Shown here: piece by piece, positions 6,826-14,783 of the stretch
Layout of the letters: every line of letters starts with the position of its first letter
How positions within the stretch are numbered: the stretch's first letter is position 1
Assembly (NCBI GenBank): GCA_016235345.1
Contig: JACRLG010000002.1
Location: 220,965 to 284,964 of the forward strand
Length of the DNA: 64,000 nucleotides
Direction of reading: 5' to 3'
DNA from: Deltaproteobacteria bacterium
GTDB taxonomy: Bacteria > Desulfobacterota > Desulfobacteria > Desulfobacterales > Desulfatibacillaceae
Position numbers and translations under genes: made by a program
The notes under the pieces: generated by a model
The model's database searches: none
Seen by the model: only the letters and a program-made list of their open reading frames with translations
What the model was told of the DNA's origin: nothing

Positions 6826-7968
6826 TCAGGCCGGATCGTATGAACATAGAGGCTCTTCGGCCAGATAATCGCCGGTCTTCTCATAGGCCCTGGCCCGGCA
6901 GCCGCCGCAAACGGCCTTATACTCACATCTGCCGCATTTGCCCTTCAGGTTGTCGTAGTCCCGGAGTTTCAGGAAAATCTCGGATTCCCGCCACACCCGG
7001 TCAAAGGGAGTTTTGGTGACGTCTCCGCAGTTCAAGTCCAGGAAACCGCAGGGCTGGACGATTCCGGTATGCGATACGAAGCAGAAGCCGGTGCCGCCCA
7101 GGCAGCCCCGCGTTACGGCGTCCAGGCCGTGGGACGCGAAGGTTACGCTCTTGCCTTCCGCCCTGGCCCTCTGGCGGATGATCCGGTAATAATGGGGGGC
7201 GCAGGTGGCCTTTAACTGCATGGGGACCCCGGCCTGCCGGGCCGCGAACCAGTTTAAGGTCTCCTCGTACTGGTCGGCGCTTATGGCCTGGTCCAGGATG
7301 TATTTTCCGCGCCCGGTGGGAACCAGAAGGAAGACGTGATGGGCCGCCGCGCCAAGCTTCACCGCCATTTCCTGCACGGCTTCCACGTCCGCAAGGTTCT
7401 GTTGGGTGACCGTGGTGTTGATCTGGAAGGCCAGCCCGGCTTCCTTCGCGTTCCTTATTCCGTTCAGGGCCGCCTGGAAGGCTCCGGGCACCCCACGGAA
7501 TTTGTCATGGATTTCCGGGCCCGCGCCGTCCAGGCTTATGCTTATGCGCTGGATTCCGCAGGATACCAGCCGTTTTGCCACGTCCTCCGTAAGCAGGGTG
7601 CCGTTGGGGGCCATGACCATGCGAAGGCCGAGGCCCGTTCCGTGGGAGGCGAGATCGTAAATATCGGGCCGCAGAAGCGGCTCCCCGCCCGTGAGAATGA
7701 CTATGGGCTGGAAGGCTTCGGGCGGACCTTCGCCCTCGCCTGCCCTGCCCGGATGTCCTGCAGGAGGTCCGCCGGGATGCCCCGAAGCCCTTCCCGGTTC
7801 CGGCCTGGCGGCCCTTGCAATTTCCTCCAGAAGCTTCGCGCCCGCTCCAGTGGAAAGCTCGCCCTCATAGGGTCCCTGTGTGGCCGCCGCCCGGCAGTGA
7901 ACGCAGGAGAGGTTGCAGTTCCGGGTGGTTTCCCAGGCCACGAGCCTCAAGGTTCCGTCTGTTTTCAT
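6826..7968 (-). CDS. ahbD: AhbD-like radical SAM haem synthase
   Basis: This 380-residue radical SAM/SPASM protein has the CxxxCxxC cluster site at Cys18, Cys22 and Cys25 (TTRNCNLSCVHCRA), GGEP at 94-97, and a C-terminal auxiliary cluster region with KCGRCEYKAVCGGCRARAY and a final PLCSYDP. The AWETTRNCNLSC start and this tail are typical of AhbD. That enzyme converts iron-coproporphyrin III to haem b in the sirohaem-dependent pathway of sulfate reducers and archaea. AhbC and NirJ share the tail, so paralogue assignment is not absolute. An unusual Gly/Pro-rich insertion occupies about residues 55-86. The gene lies downstream of selB, separated by a structured repeat. Confidence 0.82.
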   Translation of the reverse strand: MKTDGTLRLVAWETTRNCNLSCVHCRAAATQGPYEGELSTGAGAKLLEEIARAARPEPGRASGHPGGPPAGHPGRAGEGEGPPEAFQPIVILTGGEPLLRPDIYDLASHGTGLGLRMVMAPNGTLLTEDVAKRLVSCGIQRISISLDGAGPEIHDKFRGVPGAFQAALNGIRNAKEAGLAFQINTTVTQQNLADVEAVQEMAVKLGAAAHHVFLLVPTGRGKYILDQAISADQYEETLNWFAARQAGVPMQLKATCAPHYYRIIRQRARAEGKSVTFASHGLDAVTRGCLGGTGFCFVSHTGIVQPCGFLDLNCGDVTKTPFDRVWRESEIFLKLRDYDNLKGKCGRCEYKAVCGGCRARAYEKTGDYLAEEPLCSYDPA

Positions 7969-8050
7969 GCTTTTAGTTTATCCTCAACCTTTTTTGCCGG
8001 GCCACCCACATCACGGCAGGCCATCAATATCCCATTTGTAACCTGCAAAA

Positions 8051-8167
8051 GCCCGACTAAAAACGATGAAATGCAAGGAGAGCGAGAAGCCAATGAGCAA
8101 GCGTACCACAGGTACGTGGCGGAATTGGCTTTGACGCTCGACACAGCAGTTCGCGTTTTTAGACGGG
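8051..8167 (-). repeat. Structured intergenic element, copy f
   Basis: Reverse copy between selB and ahbD. GCCCGACTAAAAACG pairs with CGTTTTTAGACGGGC. The inner arm AAGCCAAT pairs with ATTGGCTT, and the apex arms are CGTACC and GGTACG. It ends 3 nt from the selB stop codon. It belongs to the same sub-type as copies i, l and q. Confidence 0.85.
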
Positions 8168-8170
8168 CGC

Positions 8171-10078
8171 TTACCCTGACCTTAACCTCCTGACATCGCC
8201 GACTCTCAGGGTCACCTTGGCCGAGTCGAACCATTCCAGGAGCGGAATGGCGTATTTACGCGACGCGTTGGTCATCTCCTTGAACTGCACCGGGGTCAGT
8301 TCCCCCTGGGCCTTTAAATGCGCAACCAGCCGGATTTTCAGATCATCCAGGGCGGCCCTCGTGAAATAAAGGTCCTCCTTCACCTTCACCAGGGCGTTTT
8401 CCTGGACCATGTGGGCCAGAATCCCCCTGGCGGTTTTCTCCGAAACCCCAAGGCCGTCCGTGAGCTCCTTGAAATAAGGCGGGGTGAGCCCGCCCTTTTC
8501 GTAGGCGTCTCGTATCTTCTTTTCAGCCGCCGCCTCGTCTTCCGCAAGGAAAACCGTGTACCCGGCAAGGCGCAGAAGGTCCTGGTCCGCCTCGATTTTT
8601 TTCGAGCCGGAAAGGCTTGCGATAAGGAGATGAAAGGTCTTGGGGCCGATGCGGTCGTCGAGCCTCGATTTCAGTTCCTCCTTGGGCATTCCGGTTTTGA
8701 GGGGGTTGGCGGCGTGGTAGGCCGAAAGGGCCGAAAGGGCGAGTTCCTCCAGGCGGGCCAGGGTTTCGGCGTGGATGAAGACCCGCGCCTCCTTGTCCAC
8801 CACCACCAGGGCCTTTTTGGAGAGGAGCTTTTCAACGGAGTCCTTGAGTTTTTTTCCGGCGAAGTTGGTGGCCACGGCAAGCTCGGCCTGGCTGATGCCC
8901 CCGAAATCCGACAGGCGCACGCAAAGTTCCGCAAGCGCTTCGCCTTCGGCCTCTGAAAGCTCGATGAGGCTTTCGGTGGTTCCGGGGCGGCCCCGCTTGC
9001 GCTTGGCCGGAAAGGGGTGCAGCACCCTGCCGCCGCCTATGGTGTGAACCGGAGAATAGGAGCGGATGACGAAGCGGTCGTCCCGTATGAGGGCCACGGG
9101 CTCGTCCAGCCTCATCTGGGCCGGGGCCTCCTGGCCCGGCAGAAGCTCGTCACAGCCGAAAAGCACCACCTTGCCCATTATCTCGCTGGAACCGGTGTGG
9201 AAGCGCACGCGGGCGCGGCTTTTGAGGGGACGGGCGGTTTTTAACAGGGAGAGCCACACGTCCACCATGCGGCTGTTCTTGAGGGTGTCGGGGGCCGCCA
9301 CCACGTCGCCGCGCTTTACCGCAGCCTTGTCCAGGCCCTGGAAATTGACCGCCGTGCGCATTCCGGCAAAAGATTCGGTCACGGAATCGTTGTGAACCTG
9401 CAGGCCCCTCACCTTGGAGCGCACTCCGGATGGGTACAGGGTCACCATGTCGCCCACCGCCGCGTGGCCGGAGGCCAGGGTCCCGGTGACCACCGTTCCG
9501 AAGCCGTGCATGGTGAAAACGCGGTCCACGGGAAGCCGGAAAATATTCGCCCCTGCGGCTTCGGCGACGTCCTTCACGATGTCGTCCAGAACCGCCTTCA
9601 ACTCGTCAAGGCCTGCGCCCGTGACCGACGACACGGGAACCAGGGGGGCGTCTTCAAGAAAGGTGCCGACAAGGGCTGTGCGGATGTCGTCCGACACCAT
9701 TTCCAGCCATTCCTCCTCCACCATGTCGCACTTGGTGAGGACCACCAGCCCCTTTTTCACGGCCAGAAGGGAGCAGATGTCCAGGTGCTCGCGGGTCTGG
9801 GGCATCACGCCCTCGTCCGCCGCGATCACAAGGGCCACCACGTCTATGCCCGTGGCTCCGGCCACCATGTTCTTCACGAATTTTTCATGGCCGGGCACGT
9901 CCACTATGCCGATGCGCTGGCCGGAGGGAAGGGCGAGGTGCGCGAAGCCAAGTTCTATGGTTATGCCGCGCGCCTTCTCCTCGGCCAGCCTGTCGCAGTC
10001 TATGCCCGTGAGCGCCCGCACAAGGCTTGTCTTGCCGTGGTCGATGTGGCCTGCGGTTCCCAGTACTATTCTTTTCAT
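8171..10078 (-). CDS. selB: Selenocysteine-specific elongation factor SelB
   Basis: This 635-residue GTPase delivers Sec-tRNA(Sec) to UGA codons on the ribosome. The G1 loop GHIDHGKT is at residues 10-17, GITIELGFA is the switch region, DVPGHE is G3 and TKCD is G4. EF-Tu-like domains II and III follow, then a C-terminal half of winged helices that bind the SECIS RNA hairpin. Length is typical. ATG 10078 is chosen because the protein then begins at KRIVLGTAGHIDHGK, with AGAAGG just upstream. It follows the cyclic-nucleotide-binding gene by 26 nt. Its presence implies that selenoproteins exist in this genome, which is relevant to the in-frame UGA gene at 61668-62006. selA, selC and selD are not in the window. 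Confidence 0.97.
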   Translation of the reverse strand: MKRIVLGTAGHIDHGKTSLVRALTGIDCDRLAEEKARGITIELGFAHLALPSGQRIGIVDVPGHEKFVKNMVAGATGIDVVALVIAADEGVMPQTREHLDICSLLAVKKGLVVLTKCDMVEEEWLEMVSDDIRTALVGTFLEDAPLVPVSSVTGAGLDELKAVLDDIVKDVAEAAGANIFRLPVDRVFTMHGFGTVVTGTLASGHAAVGDMVTLYPSGVRSKVRGLQVHNDSVTESFAGMRTAVNFQGLDKAAVKRGDVVAAPDTLKNSRMVDVWLSLLKTARPLKSRARVRFHTGSSEIMGKVVLFGCDELLPGQEAPAQMRLDEPVALIRDDRFVIRSYSPVHTIGGGRVLHPFPAKRKRGRPGTTESLIELSEAEGEALAELCVRLSDFGGISQAELAVATNFAGKKLKDSVEKLLSKKALVVVDKEARVFIHAETLARLEELALSALSAYHAANPLKTGMPKEELKSRLDDRIGPKTFHLLIASLSGSKKIEADQDLLRLAGYTVFLAEDEAAAEKKIRDAYEKGGLTPPYFKELTDGLGVSEKTARGILAHMVQENALVKVKEDLYFTRAALDDLKIRLVAHLKAQGELTPVQFKEMTNASRKYAIPLLEWFDSAKVTLRVGDVRRLRSG

Positions 10079-10104
10079 GCGCCTTCTTTTTTTCGGGCCG
10101 CCGG

Positions 10105-10611
10105 TCAGCACACCGGAAGCATGGTCTCGGCCAGTTGGGAGGAGGTTTTGCGCAAATTCGACGAAAGAAGGCGGGAGATGCCCTTCATGAGCTTGATGCC
10201 GATCATGGGGTCTTTTTTGATGAGGCCCTCGAAGGCCTGCCTTGTAAGGGCCACCATGCGGGTGTCGGCAAGGGCAACCACGGTGGCCGAACGGGGGGCT
10301 TCGTCGATCAGGGCCATCTCGCCGATGGAGTGGCCGGGCGAAAGCGTGGTGATGACCGCCCGCCTGTCCGAGTCGCCCGCCTTCTTGGAGACCTCCAAAA
10401 GCCCCTCTGCCACGAAGCAGACGTAATCCCCTCGCTCGCCCTCAAGAAACACAACGTCGCCCTGCATGACGTCCACCATGTTCATGAACCCGGCGACTTC
10501 GGAAAGCTCCTCATCCGAAAGGGCCGCAAAAATCGGGATGCCGGAAAGGCTGTCCATGACGGACCTGGAAAGCTCAGCCCTGTAGGATTCAAACGGATCG
10601 GGCCTGTTCAT
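10105..10611 (-). CDS. Cyclic-nucleotide-binding domain protein
   Basis: This 168-residue protein consists almost wholly of one CRP/PKA-type cyclic-nucleotide-binding beta barrel. The phosphate-binding cassette reads GEMALIDEAPRSATVVAL, with the Glu and Arg expected to hold the cyclic nucleotide. A final helix (KLMKGISRLLSSNLRK) follows, and no helix-turn-helix DNA-binding domain is attached, so it is not a CRP-type regulator on its own. ATG 10611 has GGAAGC just upstream. It precedes selB by 26 nt and is probably co-transcribed. Its partner is unknown. Confidence 0.85.
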   Translation of the reverse strand: MNRPDPFESYRAELSRSVMDSLSGIPIFAALSDEELSEVAGFMNMVDVMQGDVVFLEGERGDYVCFVAEGLLEVSKKAGDSDRRAVITTLSPGHSIGEMALIDEAPRSATVVALADTRMVALTRQAFEGLIKKDPMIGIKLMKGISRLLSSNLRKTSSQLAETMLPVC

Positions 10612-10723
10612 GGCGCTTCCTTTCCAAAAAGATAAATGGCCGTTCAGCGTGCGCCTCATCCTTGCCCTGCAACGCAAACCGGCCGTACTCTCCTGTAATC
10701 CCATGAAACAAGCTGGGTGTGAA

Positions 10724-10843
10724 GCCTTCCTGAAAACGATGAAGCGCAAGGAAGAGGAAAGCGGGCGGGGAGGCCGTGTACTTTTCGTACATAACGACCC
10801 GCCCGCTTTCCTCTGACACGGCGATTCGCGTTTTCAGGAAGGC
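10724..10843 (-). repeat. Structured intergenic element, copy g
   Basis: Reverse copy. GCCTTCCTGAAAACG pairs perfectly with CGTTTTCAGGAAGGC. The inner arm GAGGAAAGCGGGCGGG pairs with CCCGCCCGCTTTCCTC, and the apex is GTACTTTTCGTAC. It lies 3' of the AlkB-family gene and upstream of the cyclic-nucleotide-binding gene. Confidence 0.9.
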
Positions 10844-10845
10844 GC

Positions 10846-11913
10846 TCACTCAGGCATGTTGTTGGCCGCCCTATGTAGCCTCACTCTCCCGTCCATGTAT
10901 TTGCGCCACACGGGCGGAATCACCGCCAAGAGTATCATACCCGCATAGCCCGTGGGAAGCTGCGGGCTTTCCTCGTAGTGCCGCAGAATCTGGTACCTGC
11001 GGTTGGGCTTGAAATGATGGTCCGAATGGCGCTCCAGGTTGAAGAGAAAATAATTGGTGAACCAGTTGGACGAGTTCCAGGAATGTATGGGCTTCACCGT
11101 CTCGAAGGAGCCGTCCGGGAGCGTCTTTCTTTTCATTCCGTAATGCTCGATGTAGTTCACCACCTCAAGAAGCCAGATGGCCACGGCGGCCTGCAAAACA
11201 AAATACGCCAGTCCCGCCGCTCCGAAGACCGCGCCGGTGAACACCAGAACGGCCAGCTCTATCAGAAGATAGCGGATGACCCTGTTTTCGAACCCGTAAG
11301 CGGGAAGACCCTTGCGGGCAAGACGCGCCGCCTCCATGTTCCACGCGTCCCGGAAACCGCCCGAAACCGTGCGGGGCAAAAACTTCCAGAAATTCTCGCC
11401 GAAACGGGCCGTGGCCGGGTCATCGAAGGTGGCCACGTTTTTGTGGTGGGCCATCACGTGCTCGATGGCCCAGTGCATGTAAAGAACCGTGGCCAGCATG
11501 GCCTTTCCCAGCCTGTGCTCGATTCCGTCCTTCTCGTGGATGCGGTGGGTGAGCTCGTGGGCCACGTTGATGCCTATTATGCCGGATGACGAGCCCATTG
11601 AAAAGATGAATCCCACCCTTTCGAGAAAAGTCCAGTCTCCGTGGGTGAAGGCCCAGGCCCCGCCCGCCACCATCAGAATCTGGGTTGCGCCGCAGGCCAG
11701 CACGATGTTTTTGTAAATCGGCGCGGCCAGAAGCTCCGCTTCCTCTTCGGGCGTGGGGTTTTTCGTGTTGCTGCCGAAGGCGAGGTCCAGAACCGGCACA
11801 AGGCCGAAGACCAGGACCGGGGTTAGAAAGTTCCAGGCCCCGCCGAGCACGGCGCCCAGTATCACCGATACGGGCACGAAGAAAACCACTAAATATCCCA
11901 TGGGCTTGGTCAT
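10846..11913 (-). CDS. AlkB-family integral-membrane di-iron monooxygenase/hydroxylase
   Basis: This 355-residue polytopic inner-membrane protein has the full histidine set of the alkane hydroxylase/fatty acid desaturase superfamily: AHELTHRIHE, EHVMAHHKNVATFDDPATA, NYIEHYGM and LERHSDHHFKPNRRYQ. The NYIEHYG and LQRHSDHH-like boxes are specific to AlkB-type alkane 1-monooxygenases. These use a di-iron centre, O2 and rubredoxin to hydroxylate alkanes or related chains. Hydrophobic segments lie at 5-40, 70-115, 130-150 and 215-250. No rubredoxin is adjacent. A divergent alpha/beta hydrolase shares the upstream region. An O2-dependent enzyme is unexpected in a presumed anaerobe; it may detoxify oxygen or act on an unknown substrate. 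Confidence 0.85.
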   Translation of the reverse strand: MTKPMGYLVVFFVPVSVILGAVLGGAWNFLTPVLVFGLVPVLDLAFGSNTKNPTPEEEAELLAAPIYKNIVLACGATQILMVAGGAWAFTHGDWTFLERVGFIFSMGSSSGIIGINVAHELTHRIHEKDGIEHRLGKAMLATVLYMHWAIEHVMAHHKNVATFDDPATARFGENFWKFLPRTVSGGFRDAWNMEAARLARKGLPAYGFENRVIRYLLIELAVLVFTGAVFGAAGLAYFVLQAAVAIWLLEVVNYIEHYGMKRKTLPDGSFETVKPIHSWNSSNWFTNYFLFNLERHSDHHFKPNRRYQILRHYEESPQLPTGYAGMILLAVIPPVWRKYMDGRVRLHRAANNMPE

Positions 11914-12097
11914 GAAAAACTATCCCTTTTCGGTTATGGGCGAAAATCTCAAGAGCGGCCAGCCTGTTTTTCCTTTGAAACCGCCCGAATATTCCGCAGT
12001 GTGAAGTGTTTGGAGAGCTTTGGCCTTGATTTGTTTTGAAAGATAATTCAAAACAGGGATGCTGGCAACTGGAGTAATACTCTTTTTGACGCGGCAT

Positions 12098-12110
12098 GAC
12101 AAATTTTGTC
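12098..12110. promoter_or_regulatory. Palindrome in the divergent alkB-like/hydrolase intergenic region
   Basis: GACAAATTTTGTC is a 13-bp perfect palindrome around a central base, in the 264-bp gap between the divergent AlkB-family and hydrolase genes. It could be an operator; the evidence is symmetry and position only. Confidence 0.35.
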
Positions 12111-12177
12111 CCGGCGGCACCCCCTGAAACGGGTTCGCCACATGATGCACGCATGACTTGGAAGGAAGACTTACCTC

Positions 12178-13101
12178 ATGATGGAAGACTTTTTCGACAA
12201 AATCACCCAGGCCGTCCTGCCTGACAGGGAAAGCGCCGACGTTTCCCAGGCCGTGACGCGTCCCGATTTCAATAACCGGGTGAGGCTCTCCCAGGGCTAC
12301 GTCCATTATCGCTGGGACGGGCCGGAAACAGGGCCGAAAGTGGTATTGATCCACGGTTTTTCAGCGCCGATCGCGGTGTGGGAAAGAACGGCCCCCGCCC
12401 TGGCCAGGGCGGGTTTCCGGGTGCTTTCATTCGATCTCTACGGCAGGGGATTTTCGGACAGGCCCAACGTGGTGTACGATGAAAATCTCTTCGACACCCA
12501 GGTATGCGAGCTTCTGGACGCGCTGGAAGTCAAAAGCCCCGTACACGTGATGGGCCTTTCGATGGGCGGGGCCATTTCCGCGATTTTCACCGCCCGCCAC
12601 CCGGAGCGCGTGGAAAACCTGGTGCTGATCGCCCCGGCAGGCACCCCCATTGACGTCCCCGCCCTGGCCAGGGCCTCCGTAGCCCCCATGCTGGGAGCTG
12701 CGCTCATGCGGATTTTCGGAAGCCTGATCCTGGAAAAGGGCGCAGCCACGGCCTTTTTCAAAAAAACCGACGGCGTTGACGCCTTTATGGACAAGTACCG
12801 CGCCCAGATGGGTTTCAGGGGTTTTCGCAGGGCCATCATGGACACCCTGGCCAATTTCGACCTCACGGACCAGGCCGCCAGCTTCGCCGAAGTGGGACGC
12901 CAGAAAAGGCCGGTCATGCTGATCTGGGGAGTTCACGACACCGTGGTTCCGTACGAGAACCACCGCATGGTGCTGTCGCTCATTCCCCAGGCAAAATTCC
13001 TGTCCGTGCCCGGCACCGGCCACATGCCCCACTGGGAGGATGAAAAAACCGTCAGCGCGGCTATTGTCGACTTTCTGAACAATCGTTGGCAGCCTGTCTA
13101 A
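12178..13101 (+). CDS. Alpha/beta-fold hydrolase
   Basis: This 307-residue soluble hydrolase has the oxyanion segment LIHGFSAP, the nucleophile elbow GLSMGG with Ser128, the acid in WGVHDTVVP and the base in GTGHMPHWE. A cap region spans roughly 160-225. The general family cleaves esters, lactones or C-C bonds, and the substrate is not evident. ATG 12178 follows GGAAGGAAG; a second ATG lies one codon later. The final codons and the TAA stop (13099-13101) lie inside a structured repeat element. It is divergent from the AlkB-family gene, so a joint lipid or alkane-derived role is possible but unproven. Confidence 0.85.
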   Translation: MMEDFFDKITQAVLPDRESADVSQAVTRPDFNNRVRLSQGYVHYRWDGPETGPKVVLIHGFSAPIAVWERTAPALARAGFRVLSFDLYGRGFSDRPNVVYDENLFDTQVCELLDALEVKSPVHVMGLSMGGAISAIFTARHPERVENLVLIAPAGTPIDVPALARASVAPMLGAALMRIFGSLILEKGAATAFFKKTDGVDAFMDKYRAQMGFRGFRRAIMDTLANFDLTDQAASFAEVGRQKRPVMLIWGVHDTVVPYENHRMVLSLIPQAKFLSVPGTGHMPHWEDEKTVSAAIVDFLNNRWQPV

Positions 13102-13225
13102 AAACGCGAATCGCTGTGTCAGGCAGAGCAATCGCGGGTCGGTCATATACGAACAGTATTATTCCTCCCCGCGCTTCTCGCCAGCCTTAGCGCTTCATCG
13201 CCAATATTCAGAATGGCATCCAGGC
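13092..13225 (+). repeat. Structured intergenic element, copy h
   Basis: Forward copy beginning GCCTGTCTAAAAACGCG and ending at CATCCAGGC. It contains the stop codon of the alpha/beta hydrolase. The apex reads ATAC GAACA GTAT, so both arms differ from the usual GTAC/GTAC but still pair. Confidence 0.85.
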
Positions 13226-13282
13226 TTCACATCGAGCCTTTTTCAACAGGTTGATAAACCCGAATCGAAGGACCATAATACC

Positions 13283-13795
13283 ATGAAAAAAGCAACTTAC
13301 GTGATAGGGGCAGTTCTTCTTCTTGCACTGGTTTCGGCCCCCGCAGCCTTTGCCGCCGACGCCGGGGACAGGGTTGGCTACGTCAGCCTCCAGAGGATCA
13401 TGAAGGAAACCAAGGTCGGCCAGGAAGCAGCAAAACTGCTTTTTGACGCAGACAAGGCCAAGGCCGAATCCTTGAAGCCCCTGGCCGAATCGGTCGTTCG
13501 CCTGAAAAAAGAGGCGGAGGACGCCAAATCCCCCATGGATGCCCGCAAGAAGGCGGCGGATGAATACGCCCAGGCCAAGAAGGACTATGACCGCGCACTT
13601 CAGGACGCCCGCGAGGAACTCAAGGCCAAGGATCAGGCCCTGGCCGGAGACGTCTATAAAAAGGCCGACGACGTGGTGAAAAAGGTGGCCCAGAAACGCA
13701 ATTACAGCATCGTGATCAAAGACCCCACGGTGATGGGCTTTCTGGACCCAAGGGTGGATATCACCGAGGAAGTGATCAAAGAGATGAACAAGTAG
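13283..13795 (+). CDS. Skp/OmpH-family periplasmic chaperone
   Basis: This 170-residue protein has a Sec signal peptide (KKATYVIGAVLLLALVSAP, cleavage predicted after AFA, residue 24). The start of the mature form, RVGYVSLQRIMKETKVGQEA, is typical of OmpH/Skp. A long charged coiled coil (about 55-130) forms the tentacle, and a final beta strand region (NYSIVIKDPTVMGFLDPRVDIT) closes the body. The family holds unfolded outer-membrane proteins in the periplasm as a trimer. Usual Skp neighbours (BamA, LpxD) are absent, so this may be a secondary paralogue. It starts 57 nt after a structured repeat. Confidence 0.85.
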   Translation: MKKATYVIGAVLLLALVSAPAAFAADAGDRVGYVSLQRIMKETKVGQEAAKLLFDADKAKAESLKPLAESVVRLKKEAEDAKSPMDARKKAADEYAQAKKDYDRALQDAREELKAKDQALAGDVYKKADDVVKKVAQKRNYSIVIKDPTVMGFLDPRVDITEEVIKEMNK

Positions 13796-13808
13796 AAGCC
13801 CGCAAGCC

Positions 13809-14753
13809 ATGACTGATTCCGAAAAATCGCCCGCCATCGTCTGCCGTGGCCTGGTCGTGGCCTACGGGGATTTCATAGCGGTCGACAATCTCGACCTTGA
13901 CGTGAACCGGGGGGAATGCTTCGGCCTTTTGGGCCCCAACGGGGCGGGAAAGACCACGGCTGTTGAGGCCTTCGAGGGCTTGAACACCAAACGGGCCGGA
14001 ACCATTCTCATCCTTGGTCGGCCCTGGCATAAAAACGAGAACAAAAACCGCAGCCTCAGGGAAAAAATCGGGGTGACGCTCCAGGAGACCTGGTTTCCAG
14101 ACAAGCTCACCGTCTGGGAGACCCTGCGGCTTTTCGTCAGCTTCCACAAAAACCGCGCCGATATCACAGCTCTTTCAGAATCAATGGGCATCGCCCACAA
14201 GCGGGACGCCCGTGTGGGAAACCTCTCCGGCGGCGAAAGGCAGAGGCTGGCCCTTGCCTGCGCCCTGGCCGGAAAGCCCGAAATACTCTTTCTGGACGAG
14301 CCCACCACCGGCCTTGACCCCAACGCCCGGCATGGCATCTGGACCGGAGTGGAAGGTTTCGTGAAGGAAGGCGGGACCGTGCTTCTTACCACCCATTACA
14401 TGGAGGAGGCCGCGCGCCTCTGCCACCGGGTGGGCATAATGGACCAGGGGACCATAAGGAGCCTTGGAACGCCTGAGGAATTGATCCGAATGCTTCCCGC
14501 GCCATCTTTGGTGGAGCTTGCCATAAACGGCGAAATCGCCCGCAAGGCCGCCGAAACCCTGAAAGGGGTAAGGCTGGCGCAGACAAGGGGCGACGGCTCG
14601 GTTCTTTTCACGGATGACCCGGTCAAAGTTCTTCCGGGCCTTCTTTCCTTTCTGGCGGAAAACGGCCTTTCGCACACCACGGTCAAGACCCGTGACGCCA
14701 CCCTGGAGGACGTTTTCATGCACCTTACCGGAAAAACACTTACAAGCCCGTAA
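13809..14753 (+). CDS. ABC transporter ATP-binding protein (ABC-2 type)
   Basis: This 314-residue ATPase has Walker A GPNGAGKT at 42-49, the signature LSGGERQRLALACALAG, Walker B EILFLDEPTTGLDP and the switch His in LLTTHYMEEA. A C-terminal extension of about 90 residues is typical of drug/Nod-factor type ABC-2 exporters. It starts 13 nt after the Skp-like gene and is followed after 30 nt by the permease, so the two form one exporter. Substrate unknown. Confidence 0.92.
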   Translation: MTDSEKSPAIVCRGLVVAYGDFIAVDNLDLDVNRGECFGLLGPNGAGKTTAVEAFEGLNTKRAGTILILGRPWHKNENKNRSLREKIGVTLQETWFPDKLTVWETLRLFVSFHKNRADITALSESMGIAHKRDARVGNLSGGERQRLALACALAGKPEILFLDEPTTGLDPNARHGIWTGVEGFVKEGGTVLLTTHYMEEAARLCHRVGIMDQGTIRSLGTPEELIRMLPAPSLVELAINGEIARKAAETLKGVRLAQTRGDGSVLFTDDPVKVLPGLLSFLAENGLSHTTVKTRDATLEDVFMHLTGKTLTSP

Positions 14754-14783
14754 GGGGCTATCTTTTGCCGGAGAGCAAGGCCT

